Shown here one piece after another: positions 7,456-16,208 of a stretch of DNA of 41,729 nt. The stretch is taken from contig JAITOD010000066.1 of NCBI GenBank assembly GCA_031290105.1, forward strand, positions 1-41,729, read 5' to 3'. The position numbers and the translations under genes were made by a program. The DNA comes from Oscillospiraceae bacterium (GTDB taxonomy: Bacteria; Bacillota; Clostridia; Oscillospirales; Acutalibacteraceae). A model generated the notes under the pieces. That model ran no database searches, had not been told where the DNA came from, and saw only the letters and a program-made list of their open reading frames with translations. Within the stretch, counting starts at the first letter, position 1, and each line of letters opens with the position of its first letter.

Positions 7456-10083
7456 ATGGAAATACCGCCGCAAATGACTCCCATGATGCGCCAATATCTG
7501 GAGACAAAGGCGCAGCACCCGGACACCATACTCATATGGCGTCTGGGCGATTTCTATGAGATGTTTTTTGACGACGCGCTGACCGTATCAAAGGCGCTGG
7601 GGCTGGCTCTCACCGCCCGCGACTGCGGTATGCCCGAGCGCGCGCCAATGTGCGGTGTGCCATACCACTCTGTTGACAATTACTTGGCGCGCCTGATAAA
7701 ACTGGGCTTCAAGGTTGCAATCGGTGAGCAAATGGAGGACCCCGCCGCCGCCAAAGGACTTGTGCGGCGGGACGTCACGCGGGTGATGACTCCCGGCACG
7801 GTGACGGAAACGAATATGCTTGACGACGGCAAAAACAACTACCTTGCCGTGCTGGCTATTTTTGACGACAGGGCGGGGCTTTGCTTTGCGGACGCCTCCA
7901 CCGGGGCGTTTGCGTGTACGCTGCTGCAGGGTGCGCGGCTCTCCGGACAAATACAGGCGGAGCTTGGCAGGATTGCCCCAAGCGAATTGCTGCTGAATAG
8001 CCGGGCGGCGGCGGATTCGGCGCTGCGGTCTTTTGCCAACACACGCCTTAGCGCCATGATTCAGGAGATGCCGGAGATTTATTTTGACCCGATAATCGCC
8101 GAGTCCGCCTTGCAAGGGCAGTTTGGCGATAATGCCTGCGAAAAGCTGCTTAACGCGCAGGAGGCGGTGCGCGCGGCGGGGGCGTGCCTGCGTTATCTTG
8201 CCGAGACGCAGAGGAATGAGCTTGGGAATTTTGGCAAGCTGGAGGTCTATGGCGAGGCATCGTTCATGCGGCTGGATGCGTCCACTTTGCGCAACCTGGA
8301 GCTGACCGAGACGCTGCGGTCGCGTGAAAAACGCGGCTCACTGCTGTGGGTTATGGATTGCTGCAAAACGGCTATGGGCAAGCGCACCATGCGTTCCTGG
8401 CTGGAGAAACCCCTCCTTAACATCGGCGCGATAACCCGCCGCCACGGCGCTGTGGGCGAGCTTGTCGATGCTCCCGCCCTGCGTGAGGATTTGTCGCTTT
8501 TGCTGGGCGGAATGCAGGACATGGAGCGGCTGATTACCCGTATCGTTTACTCCTCCGCCAACGCGCAGACCCTCCGTGCGCTCTCACAGACGGCGGCGCA
8601 GATCCCCAAGGTGCTCGATACGCTCATTGGCTGCAAAAGCACCATGCTATCGGAGCTTTTTGAGTCGCTTGACCCGCTTGAGGACGTAAGCGCGTTGATT
8701 GAGAGGGCAGTCTGCGACGAGCCGCCGTTTTCTGTGCGTGAGGGCGGCATGATACGCGAGGGCTATCATAAGGAGCTGGACGAGCTGCATACACTCGTCA
8801 CGGACAGCAAGGGCTTTCTTGCCGGAATTGCTAAACAGGAGCAAGAGAAAACCGGCATTGTCAAGCTTAAAATAGGGTACAACCGCGTGTTTGGGTATTA
8901 TCTGGAGGTACCAAACTCCGGGCGTGATTTAGTACCGGAGGGATATCTGCGCAAGCAAACTCTCACCAATTGTGAGCGATACATAACGCAGGAACTCAAA
9001 GAGCTTGAGAGCAAGGTTTTGGGCGCGCAGGAGCGCATTACGCGCTTGGAGTATGAGCTGTTTGACCGAATCCGCCAAAAGACGGCGGCGCAGGTTGCGC
9101 GGGTGCAAAAAACTGCCCGCGCCCTTGCGGATTTGGACGCGCTGTGTGCCTTTGCGCAAACGGCGGCTGAGTGCAACTATTGCCGCCCGGAGATGTGCGC
9201 GGACGGTTCGATCTATATTGAGGGCGGACGGCACCCGGTTGTGGAGCGCATGAAGGGCGCCGCGCCGTTCGTCCCCAATGACACGGTTTTGGACGGCGAG
9301 AACAACCGCTGCGTTATCCTCACGGGACCGAACATGGCGGGAAAATCAACATATATGCGCCAGGTTGCGCTGATTTGTCTGCTGGCTCAAGCGGGATCTT
9401 TTGTTCCTGCGGCGAGCGCGCGGCTTTGCGTTTTGGACGGCATCTTCACGCGAATCGGCGCGTCCGACGACCTTGCGGCGGGGCAATCCACGTTTTTGGT
9501 GGAGATGAGCGAGGTTGCGGGAATACTCGCCGCTGCGACGGCTAACAGCCTTTTGGTGCTGGATGAAATTGGGCGCGGCACGTCAACATATGACGGCATG
9601 AGCATTGCACGCGCGGTCTTGGAGCATTGTGCAGACAAGAAAAAGCTTGGTGCAAAGACTCTTTTTGCTACGCATTATCACGAACTGACTTGCCTTGAGG
9701 ATGAGGTTTCGGGTGTAAAGAACTACAACGTCGCCGTCAAAAAACGGGGGGACGAGCTGACATTTCTGCGCAAAATCGTGCCCGGCGGCGCGGACGACAG
9801 CTACGGCATTGAGGCGGCCAAGCTTGCCGGAGTGCCCGACAGTGTGGTCAGGCGCGCAAAGCTGATTCTGGCAAAGCTGGAAGATCACGGCGGCGCGGCG
9901 CCGGATACAACGCCGACCCCACGCACTGCGCCGCCGGACGATGCCCAGGTGTCCTTCGCGGGTGAAGCGCAAGCCGCACTACTGCGCCGCCTGGCGCTGC
10001 TGGACGTGAACACCATGACTCCGTTCGAAGCAATGCAGGAGTTGTTTGAATTTACGCAGGACGCAAAGAACATTGCTGAGTAA
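7456..10083 (+). CDS. mutS: DNA mismatch repair protein MutS
   Basis: The mismatch-recognition ATPase of methyl-independent mismatch repair. The N-terminal mismatch-binding Phe-x-Glu motif is present (GDFYEMF, Phe33 and Glu35), which separates it from MutS2. Connector, lever and clamp regions follow; IGYNRVFGYYLEVPNS is the conserved core of the lever/clamp. The ATPase has Walker A TGPNMAGKSTYMRQ (about residue 624), the SDDLAAGQSTFLVEMSE signature, Walker B LVLDEIGRGTSTYDG and the ATHYHEL switch. The C-terminus holds a short dimerisation helix (NTMTPFEAMQELFEF). Length is 875 aa, normal. ATG 7456 follows AAAGGAATT. mutL, the usual neighbour, is missing; pcrA follows after 30 bases, so the pair is probably co-transcribed. 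Confidence 0.97.
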   Translation: MEIPPQMTPMMRQYLETKAQHPDTILIWRLGDFYEMFFDDALTVSKALGLALTARDCGMPERAPMCGVPYHSVDNYLARLIKLGFKVAIGEQMEDPAAAKGLVRRDVTRVMTPGTVTETNMLDDGKNNYLAVLAIFDDRAGLCFADASTGAFACTLLQGARLSGQIQAELGRIAPSELLLNSRAAADSALRSFANTRLSAMIQEMPEIYFDPIIAESALQGQFGDNACEKLLNAQEAVRAAGACLRYLAETQRNELGNFGKLEVYGEASFMRLDASTLRNLELTETLRSREKRGSLLWVMDCCKTAMGKRTMRSWLEKPLLNIGAITRRHGAVGELVDAPALREDLSLLLGGMQDMERLITRIVYSSANAQTLRALSQTAAQIPKVLDTLIGCKSTMLSELFESLDPLEDVSALIERAVCDEPPFSVREGGMIREGYHKELDELHTLVTDSKGFLAGIAKQEQEKTGIVKLKIGYNRVFGYYLEVPNSGRDLVPEGYLRKQTLTNCERYITQELKELESKVLGAQERITRLEYELFDRIRQKTAAQVARVQKTARALADLDALCAFAQTAAECNYCRPEMCADGSIYIEGGRHPVVERMKGAAPFVPNDTVLDGENNRCVILTGPNMAGKSTYMRQVALICLLAQAGSFVPAASARLCVLDGIFTRIGASDDLAAGQSTFLVEMSEVAGILAAATANSLLVLDEIGRGTSTYDGMSIARAVLEHCADKKKLGAKTLFATHYHELTCLEDEVSGVKNYNVAVKKRGDELTFLRKIVPGGADDSYGIEAAKLAGVPDSVVRRAKLILAKLEDHGGAAPDTTPTPRTAPPDDAQVSFAGEAQAALLRRLALLDVNTMTPFEAMQELFEFTQDAKNIAE

Positions 10084-10113
10084 ACGCACAATATAAAGAG
10101 GAGAAACGAAGAT

Positions 10114-12573
10114 ATGCCCAAACAAGATTTTTTAACCCTGCGCCGCAAGGTTTTGGAGCTGCAATTTGCCCACCTCAACGACGCGCAACGCCAGGCGCTC
10201 TTTGCCACAGAGGGACCGCTTTTGGTGCTTGCGGGAGCCGGCAGCGGCAAAACTACAGTAATCGTCAACCGCATTGCCGCGCTGGTGCAGTTTGGGCGCG
10301 CGTATTCCGTTGATGAGGTTTTCCCCGCGCTGCAGCAGGAGGATAGCGCCGCGCTGGAGGAATACCTTGCCCAAAACGCCGAGAGCTTGCCCGCCGCGCT
10401 GCGCAAGGACGGCTATGTTCCCGCGCACTGCCTGACGAATCTGCCGCAAAGCACAGCGGACAAGTTGCGTGCTGATTGTCCGCGTCCGTGGGAAATATTG
10501 GCGGTCACATTTACAAATAAGGCGGCGGGGGAGCTGAAAAATCGCCTGGAGCGCATACTCGGCAGCGAGGCACGCGACATTTGGGCGGGCACGTTCCACT
10601 CAATGTGCGCCAAGCTCCTGCGCCGCCACGCCGGGGAGCTTGGCTTTCCGTCCAACTTCACAATATACGATATGGACGACCAAAAACGCGCCATGAAAGA
10701 GTGCTTCCGCCAGCTGGGCAAGGACGAAAAACTCATCGAGCCAAAAGCGGTTAAGGGCGCGATTGGGCGGGCGAAGGATATGCTAATTTCGCCTAAGCAA
10801 TATTTGGAAGAAAGCGGCGGGGACGCAAAAAAACGCCACATTGGTGAAATCTATGCGGCGTACCAGAAACAGCTTTTTCAAGCCGGGGCAATGGATTTTG
10901 ACGATCTGATTTATTATACCGTCAAGCTGCTGCAAAAAAATACGGAGATATTGCAGAAGTATCAGCGGCGATTCCGCTACGTTCTGGTGGATGAATACCA
11001 GGACACAAACAAGGCGCAGGACGTGCTCACGGCGCTGCTTTCGGCGGGCTACGGCAACCTCTGCGTGGTGGGGGACGACGACCAGTCAATATACAAATTC
11101 CGCGGCGCGAGTGTGGAAAATATCCTCAGCTTTGAGGAACGTTTCCCCGGCACACAGGTGATTCGTCTGGAGGAAAACTACCGCTCCACGGGCAATATTC
11201 TGGACGCGGCGAACGCTGTAATCGCCAAAAACGAGGGGCGCAAGGGGAAGACTCTCTGGACTAAGGCGGAGGCGGGGAAAACAATCGCTTTTGCACTCTG
11301 CGAGGACGAGCGGCAGGAGGGCGCGTACGTCGCCGACTCAATCATGGCGGACAAAGCTGCGGGTGAGCCGTTTGCGGGACACGCCGTGCTGTATCGCATG
11401 AACGCGCAGTCGAACATGATTGAAACGGCGCTGACCCGGCGCGGAATCCCGTACCGTGTGCTGGGCGGGCTGAAGTTCTACGACCGCAAGGAAATCCGCG
11501 ACGCGCTGGCGTACCTGCAAATACTGCAAAACGAGGGCGATGTTGTTCGTTTGCGGCGGGTTATCAACGAGCCGAAACGCGGCTTGGGTGGGGCTGCGGT
11601 CACTCGGCTCATGGCGATTGCGGAGAGTCTGGACGTCACGCCGTTTGCCGTTATGCGTGAGGCGTCGTCATACCCTGCGCTGGGATCTGCGGCAAACAAG
11701 CTGGGCGCTTTTGCGCAGATGATGGACGTGTTCCGCATAAAGCTGGAGGACACGCCGCTTTCGGAATTGCTGGAGGAACTGCTGATTAAAACCGGGTACC
11801 AGGCAATGCTGCTGAACGACAAGGAAAAGGGGCAGGAGCGCAAGGAGAACCTGGCGGAGCTTGGGGCGACGCTTGCGCGCTATCAGGAGGAGAACCCCGA
11901 GGGCGATTTGTCGGGCTTCCTGCAGGAAGTTGCGCTGCAAACTGACCTGGACGGCTTCAACGCGGACGACGACGCGGCGGTACTGATGACGCTGCACTCC
12001 GCGAAGGGGCTGGAATTTTCCACGGTTTTCCTTATTGGGCTGGAGGAGGGCGTGTTTCCGGGCACGCAGTCGCTCTATTCGCCCGACGATTTGGAGGAGG
12101 AACGGCGGCTTGCCTATGTTGGCATAACCCGTGCGCGGCGCAGGCTGCACCTTTGTGCGGCGCGGCAGCGTATGGTATTTGGGCGCACGGGGCGCAACCC
12201 TGTCAGCCGTTTTGTGAGGGATATTCCCGCTGAGCTGCTGGAGGAAATACAGCTTGCACCAAGCGGATATGGCGTGCCCAAGCCGGGGTATCGTCCGGGA
12301 GCGGTGCAAATTGGCGGCGGATATTCCAGCCGCTCGCCGTTTGATACTGCGCGGCAGCCGAGTGCGGCATTCACGCCCAAACCCAAGGCGAGTGCCCCAA
12401 AGGCTGTGCAATATAGTCCGGGCGAGCGTGTGTGCCACAAGAGTTTTGGTGAGGGAGAGGTGGTCAAGGCGACCCCGCTTGGCAACGACACCTTGCTGGA
12501 AATTGCGTTTGAGGGGAGCGGCACGAAGAAGCTAATGGCGAACTATGCGCGGCTGGAGAAGGTGGGGGAGTAG
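10114..12573 (+). CDS. pcrA: ATP-dependent DNA helicase PcrA/UvrD
   Basis: A superfamily 1A 3'-5' DNA helicase used in repair and in clearing replication blocks. All motifs are visible: motif I LAGAGSGKTT (39-48), Ia VTFTNKAAGELK, II VDEYQDTNKAQ, III VVGDDDQSIYKFRGA, IV LEENYRST, V MTLHSAKGLEF and VI RRLAYVGITRARRRL. A segment of about 50 residues (SVDEVFPALQQEDS through TADKLRADC) separates motifs I and Ia; I believe related insertions occur in other clostridial copies. The C-terminal PGERVCHKSFGEGEVV ... LLEIAFEGSGTKKLM resembles the Tudor-like RNA polymerase-binding domain of PcrA. Length is 819 aa. ATG 10114 follows GAGGAG. Confidence 0.95.
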   Translation: MPKQDFLTLRRKVLELQFAHLNDAQRQALFATEGPLLVLAGAGSGKTTVIVNRIAALVQFGRAYSVDEVFPALQQEDSAALEEYLAQNAESLPAALRKDGYVPAHCLTNLPQSTADKLRADCPRPWEILAVTFTNKAAGELKNRLERILGSEARDIWAGTFHSMCAKLLRRHAGELGFPSNFTIYDMDDQKRAMKECFRQLGKDEKLIEPKAVKGAIGRAKDMLISPKQYLEESGGDAKKRHIGEIYAAYQKQLFQAGAMDFDDLIYYTVKLLQKNTEILQKYQRRFRYVLVDEYQDTNKAQDVLTALLSAGYGNLCVVGDDDQSIYKFRGASVENILSFEERFPGTQVIRLEENYRSTGNILDAANAVIAKNEGRKGKTLWTKAEAGKTIAFALCEDERQEGAYVADSIMADKAAGEPFAGHAVLYRMNAQSNMIETALTRRGIPYRVLGGLKFYDRKEIRDALAYLQILQNEGDVVRLRRVINEPKRGLGGAAVTRLMAIAESLDVTPFAVMREASSYPALGSAANKLGAFAQMMDVFRIKLEDTPLSELLEELLIKTGYQAMLLNDKEKGQERKENLAELGATLARYQEENPEGDLSGFLQEVALQTDLDGFNADDDAAVLMTLHSAKGLEFSTVFLIGLEEGVFPGTQSLYSPDDLEEERRLAYVGITRARRRLHLCAARQRMVFGRTGRNPVSRFVRDIPAELLEEIQLAPSGYGVPKPGYRPGAVQIGGGYSSRSPFDTARQPSAAFTPKPKASAPKAVQYSPGERVCHKSFGEGEVVKATPLGNDTLLEIAFEGSGTKKLMANYARLEKVGE

Positions 12574-12637
12574 GGGGCGGCGTTGCCGTCATCATGACAG
12601 TTTTCGCCGTGCGTGTCGAATAAAGTCGAAAAAAGGC

Positions 12638-12666
12638 TTGACATTATGTGAATAATCTGCTAAAAT
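12638..12666 (+). promoter_or_regulatory. Sigma-A promoter of the interrupted coiled-coil gene
   Basis: TTGACA (12638-12643), 17-base spacer, TAAAAT (12661-12666). It is followed by GGAG at 12689-12692 and ATG at 12701. Confidence 0.7.
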
Positions 12667-12700
12667 AATTTTCATTATTAACCTGTTTGGAGATGTTGAG

Positions 12701-13560
12701 ATGGCAGACTTGAAAAGCGACGATAGCGTGCGGCCCAACACTGAAGAGACCCCCCCGAGAACAAACGTTCTATTGCGCTGACATCAGATCAAAATGTTCG
12801 GTTGCTTAAAGTACGCCGCTCAAAGGGACTATTGCTCACTATAGATCATATTTTTCCGCAACTTGAATCTTTGCACGGCATAGTGGACGATTACATAGAA
12901 AATAGCAAACCCCATTTTTGGTTAAGCAAAAAACGACTATACAAGAAAAACCTAGCTGAGCCCAACTACCAAAAACGCGAAAATTTCAAAAACCTCCTGG
13001 GTGATAAAAATAGAATGAACGCAAGCACAAATTTCACACATGTGATTACTTCGATTATTGCGGCGTCGGTTACTTTGGCGGTTGTACTAATTCCATTTTC
13101 CTTTACTCAGTTAAAACCGTTACAAGAGGAAAATGTAAGCATAAAAGCAGAGGTGTCGTCAATTCAGGAAGCGATAAAGCCCACCAAAGCAACGGTGCCT
13201 ATTGTAATTCCGGAGCTTAGCGTAATTTTAACGGACCTTGACGAGATAAAAAAGATACTGGAAAAACCAACCGGCGCTGATTCAACGACGGAAGACGAAA
13301 AATGGGTTAAAGAGATCAAAGCCAAAATCGCAGAACTTGAAAGGGCTGTAAATGAAATCAAAGAGTGGATCTCAACCGAAATTGGAAAGCTTTTTAGTGA
13401 TTTTATAGCGGGATTGCAGACAAACATAACCAAGCTAAACACCGAATTGGCAAAGTACAGTGAGGATGGCAAACTCATAAACCTGCCTGATTTTTTGAGT
13501 GGTTTTCTTGAGACTATAATCGATTCGTTGAAAAGCCTGGTGGCAACAAGTGCGCAGTGA
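12701..13560 (+). pseudogene. Membrane-anchored coiled-coil protein, frame broken at a C7 tract
   Basis: A good promoter and GGAG lead to ATG 12701, but this frame stops after 26 codons at TGA 12779-12781. The long frame to 13560 has no comparable start; its first candidate is TTG 12802. The two frames join sensibly if the run of seven C at 12750-12756 is read as eight, which would give about 286 residues running ETPPENKRSIALTSDQ. The product would have a basic cytoplasmic N-terminus, one membrane segment (VITSIIAASVTLAVVLIPF) and a coiled-coil C-terminal part rich in Lys, Glu and Ile. No family is recognised. Codon use and base composition are more AT-rich than the neighbours, which suggests transfer. 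The break may be phase variation, a sequencing error in a homopolymer, or a true null. Confidence 0.65.
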
Positions 13561-13563
13561 GCC

Positions 13564-14799
13564 TCACCCCACAGGCGGCGGTTCACGCATGTCATGCAGC
13601 ATCTGGAAATAGTCCTCGTTCAGCGTGTCGTTTTCGCGTGTGAACGAATTTGGCGCGGCTGACGGCACTTCCGGTGTTGAAGTCGGCGTTGCCGAAGGGC
13701 GCACAAGCGCAGAAGCTCTGCCCACGCTGCCATCCCACAGCAGGCCGCCGCCCGATACCCTGGTGCCCGTTGGCGGCGCGGCAGCCGAAGCGGGTTCACC
13801 GTTGGGCTTACCGGGGTTCGGTGCAGCCCCCGCAGCCTTTTGCACGGAAAAGCCCGTGGCAATCACGGTCACGCTCACGGCGTCGTCCATGCCATCCGTT
13901 GTTCTGTAGCCGGGGATAATCAGCGCGTCCGGCTTGGCTTTTTCGTTTATCGCGTCCATTGCGTCATAGAGCTCAGAGAGATCGAAATCGTTCCCGGCGT
14001 TGAAGTGCACAATAACGCCCGTTGCGCCGTCGATTGAGGTCTCCAGCAGCGGGGAATCGATTGCGTCCTGCACGGCTGTGCGCGCCTTGCCCTCGCCCTT
14101 GCCGAAGCCGACAGCCATGTGCGCCAGCCCTGCGCCCTTCATCACTGTGGTCACATCCGCAAAGTCGGTGTTCATGTATCCCGGATCCTGAATCAGCTGG
14201 GTGATGCTGAGCACGCCCTGCCCAAGGACAGTATCCGCCATGGCGAACGCTTTCTCGACTGTAAAGCCCTGCTTCATCATCGGGCGAAGCTTCTCATTGG
14301 GAATAATAATCAGGCTGTCAACGTGCTCCTGAAGCTTGGCAATACCTTCCATAGCCAGCGCCATTTTGCGCTGACCCTCAAACCCAAACGGCTTAGTGAC
14401 CACACCCACGGTGAGTACGCCGTTTTTCTTGGCGATTTCCGCGATTACCGGCGCAGCTCCGGTGCCCGTTCCGCCGCCCATGCCGGCAGTGATGAACACC
14501 ATGTCTGTGCCCCGCAGGATCTCCTCCAGCGCGTCACGGCTTTCTTCCGCCGCCTGTTCACCGATTTTCGGATTGCAGCCCGCGCCAAGCCCCTTGGTGA
14601 GCTTTTGTCCAATCAGCACGGTGCGTGAGGCGTGGCATTTATTCAAATCCTGTGCATCGGTATTAACGGCAATCAGCTCGCATCCCATAACTTGTCCGCC
14701 GTCCGCCATGCGTGTTACGGCGTTTCCGCCCGCCCCGCCAACACCAATAACCCTTATTTGGGCAACTTTCAGCTCGTCGCGTTCCAGTTCAAAAGCCAT
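13564..14799 (-). CDS. ftsZ: Cell division GTPase FtsZ
   Basis: The tubulin homologue that forms the cytokinetic ring. The N-terminal GTPase domain begins IRVIGVGGAGGNAVTRM. The tubulin signature GGGTGTGAAP is at residues 108-117 and the T7 loop region has NTDFADVTTVMKGAG, including the catalytic Asp. Body length is normal (411 aa in all). A Pro/Ser/Ala-rich disordered linker follows from about residue 325. The extreme C-terminus reads LNEDYFQMLHDMREPPPVG; the usual clostridial terminal peptide (the IPxFL core that binds FtsA, SepF and others) is not obvious. ATG lies at 14797-14799 with GGGGGAG upstream on the minus strand. The gene stands alone, away from ftsA and the mur cluster. Its stop is 3 bases from the stop of the convergent gene. 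Confidence 0.97.
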   Translation of the reverse strand: MAFELERDELKVAQIRVIGVGGAGGNAVTRMADGGQVMGCELIAVNTDAQDLNKCHASRTVLIGQKLTKGLGAGCNPKIGEQAAEESRDALEEILRGTDMVFITAGMGGGTGTGAAPVIAEIAKKNGVLTVGVVTKPFGFEGQRKMALAMEGIAKLQEHVDSLIIIPNEKLRPMMKQGFTVEKAFAMADTVLGQGVLSITQLIQDPGYMNTDFADVTTVMKGAGLAHMAVGFGKGEGKARTAVQDAIDSPLLETSIDGATGVIVHFNAGNDFDLSELYDAMDAINEKAKPDALIIPGYRTTDGMDDAVSVTVIATGFSVQKAAGAAPNPGKPNGEPASAAAPPTGTRVSGGGLLWDGSVGRASALVRPSATPTSTPEVPSAAPNSFTRENDTLNEDYFQMLHDMREPPPVG

Positions 14800-14839
14800 A
14801 TCTTCTCCCCCCGAAAATCACAGGATAACAGTTCATATG

Positions 14840-14868
14840 ATTTTACCACATCTGCGCAAAAAACGCAA
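14840..14868 (-). promoter_or_regulatory. Sigma-A promoter of ftsZ
   Basis: On the minus strand: TTGCGT (14868-14863), 17-base spacer, TAAAAT (14845-14840), 40 bases upstream of the ftsZ ATG. Confidence 0.6.
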
Positions 14869-14997
14869 GCGAATCTGCGCGAAAAAGTTTTTTTGTCCGA
14901 AGAGCTTTGATATATATATCCGATAATCTTGAATATTACTGCCACACTGCGTCCAAACTACCCTTGAAACACAAGAGCGAAGGAAGGTATTTTGCAT

Positions 14998-15735
14998 ATG
15001 GTGTACCAAGATTCCGACAAAAAGGGTATTGGCAATTTGCTGAAGAACAGAGGGTTTTACGCGATTGCGGGGCTATGTCTGGTCGCCGCCGGCACCGGGA
15101 TTTTTGCGGCGCGGCAAACTGACTCTAACCCGCCGCCCGCTTTTCCCGCAACAATTGAGCAGCAGGCGACTATCCCTTGGCAGCCGCTTAACCCTACCGC
15201 CGGCGATGACAGCGCGGTCAACAAGCCTGCCACAAATATCCCCGATGAGCGCACCGCGCCGGAGAGCACCGCCGCGCCCACAACGGCTAAGCCCAACCCC
15301 AACACGCCCTACACTGGGGAGTATTCCCTGCCGTTTGGCACCGACATTCTACGCGATTATTCCAACGGCGATCTCGTTTACGTCCCCACGCTTGACGACT
15401 GGCGCAGCCACGACGGTGTGGATTTCAGCGGCGCGCCGGGCAATGATATCTTGGCGATTCAAGACGGTACGGTCAAAAGCGTCAGCAATGACGACCTGTG
15501 GGGCACAGTCGTTGAGATTGACCACGGCAACGGACTTTTGGCGCGTTACTGCGGATTTGACAAGGCAAATGCACCAAAAGATGGCACGAAGGTCAAGCGC
15601 GACGCTGTGCTCGGCAAGCTTGGCGCGATACCCTGCGAGGCAATCGACGCGCCGCACCTGCACTTGGAAATCCGCGTGAACGGGAAGCTTGTTGACCCGC
15701 TGGCGGCAATGAATAAACTCGGCGAACAAAACTAG
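14998..15735 (+). CDS. spoIIQ: M23 (LytM) domain membrane protein, probable SpoIIQ
   Basis: A single N-terminal membrane segment (FYAIAGLCLVAAGTGIFAA, near residue 20-40), a Pro/Thr/Ala-rich extracytoplasmic linker, then a LytM endopeptidase domain. The zinc ligands are intact: HDGVD (His-x3-Asp) and HLHLEIR (His-x-His). The segment TLDDWRSHDGVDF matches the clostridial SpoIIQ pattern. SpoIIQ pairs with SpoIIIAH across the engulfed forespore membranes and in clostridia often keeps a functional metal site. The linked spoVM elsewhere in the window supports a sporulation role. ATG 14998 has AGGAAGG at 14981-14987; the alternative TTG 14992 is too close to it. A terminator follows. It could instead be a general cell-wall M23 peptidase. 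Confidence 0.75.
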   Translation: MVYQDSDKKGIGNLLKNRGFYAIAGLCLVAAGTGIFAARQTDSNPPPAFPATIEQQATIPWQPLNPTAGDDSAVNKPATNIPDERTAPESTAAPTTAKPNPNTPYTGEYSLPFGTDILRDYSNGDLVYVPTLDDWRSHDGVDFSGAPGNDILAIQDGTVKSVSNDDLWGTVVEIDHGNGLLARYCGFDKANAPKDGTKVKRDAVLGKLGAIPCEAIDAPHLHLEIRVNGKLVDPLAAMNKLGEQN

Positions 15736-15750
15736 AGCGCCGGGCAAATA

Positions 15751-15781
15751 ATGGGGGAGGGGAGTACCCGCCCCCATTTTT
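15751..15781 (+). terminator. Rho-independent terminator after the spoIIQ-like gene
   Basis: ATGGGGG/CCCCCAT plus GGG/CCC with one mismatch and a GAGTA loop (15751-15776), then TTTTT. Confidence 0.85.
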
Positions 15782-15789
15782 GCTGTTTT

Positions 15790-15857
15790 ATATAATATAT
15801 ACAGTGCGGTAACATGCGCGGTTAACAATGCTGTTAGCCGCAATGCATATATTATAT
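15790..15857. repeat. Nested inverted repeats with two alternative hairpins
   Basis: Left arm 15790-15814 (ATATAATATAT then ACAGTGCGGTAACA) pairs with right arm 15832-15857 with few mismatches. The right arm can instead pair with an inner copy, GCGGTTAACA (15818-15827), closing a 10-bp stem with a 4-base loop ATGC. TGCGGTAACA and GCGGTTAACA therefore compete for one partner. It lies between the spoIIQ terminator and the ribU promoter. No gene is inside. Confidence 0.55.
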
Positions 15858-15937
15858 CTACCATCTTCAGCTGCCGAGAACGCGGCTTCCCGCCCTAACG
15901 GAGTTTATCACGTCTTTCCATAGGCGTTGCCTACCTA

Positions 15938-15966
15938 TTGACAACCCATGCCGCATGTGCTATACT
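15938..15966 (+). promoter_or_regulatory. Sigma-A promoter of the FMN riboswitch-ribU unit
   Basis: TTGACA (15938-15943), 17-base spacer, TATACT (15961-15966). The aptamer begins about 14 bases downstream. Confidence 0.85.
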
Positions 15967-15978
15967 CTCCACAATAAA

Positions 15979-16140
15979 ACTCGGGGCGGGGTGCAATTCC
16001 CCACCGGCGGTGAAACGGCTGAGCTGTGTGCGAGATATAGTTTTTCGCTCACTCATCACGCCGCAAAGTCCGCGAGCCGCATTGCGGTTGATTGGGTGCA
16101 ATTCCCAAACCGACGGTTAAAGTCCGGAAGAGAGAGTTGT
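15979..16140 (+). promoter_or_regulatory. FMN riboswitch (RFN element)
   Basis: Conserved RFN blocks appear in order: GGGGCGGGGTGCAATTCCCC, ACCGGCGGTGA, AGTCCGCGAGCC, GATTGGGTGCAATTCCCAAA, CCGACGGTTAAAGTCCGGA, then AGAGAG. The variable arm between the second and third blocks is longer than the minimum. Binding of FMN is expected to lower ribU expression. The hairpin at 16165-16183 just before the ribU start probably serves as the expression platform. Confidence 0.93.
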
Positions 16141-16164
16141 TGTGCTTCCCTCTTAACGATTAGT

Positions 16165-16194
16165 CCCCGTGTTTTGCGCGGGGATTTTCATTTT
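16165..16194 (+). terminator. Terminator hairpin of the FMN riboswitch
   Basis: CCCCGTGT/GCGCGGGG (with two G-T pairs, TTT loop) at 16165-16183, followed by ATTTTCATTTT. It lies between the aptamer and the ribU ribosome binding site GGGGAGG, so transcription attenuation by FMN is likely. Confidence 0.75.
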
Positions 16195-16208
16195 GGGGAG
16201 GAACAAGC

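Noticed and set aside
11668..12438. 256-codon minus-strand frame over pcrA
   Set aside because: Antisense shadow of the conserved helicase C-terminal half.
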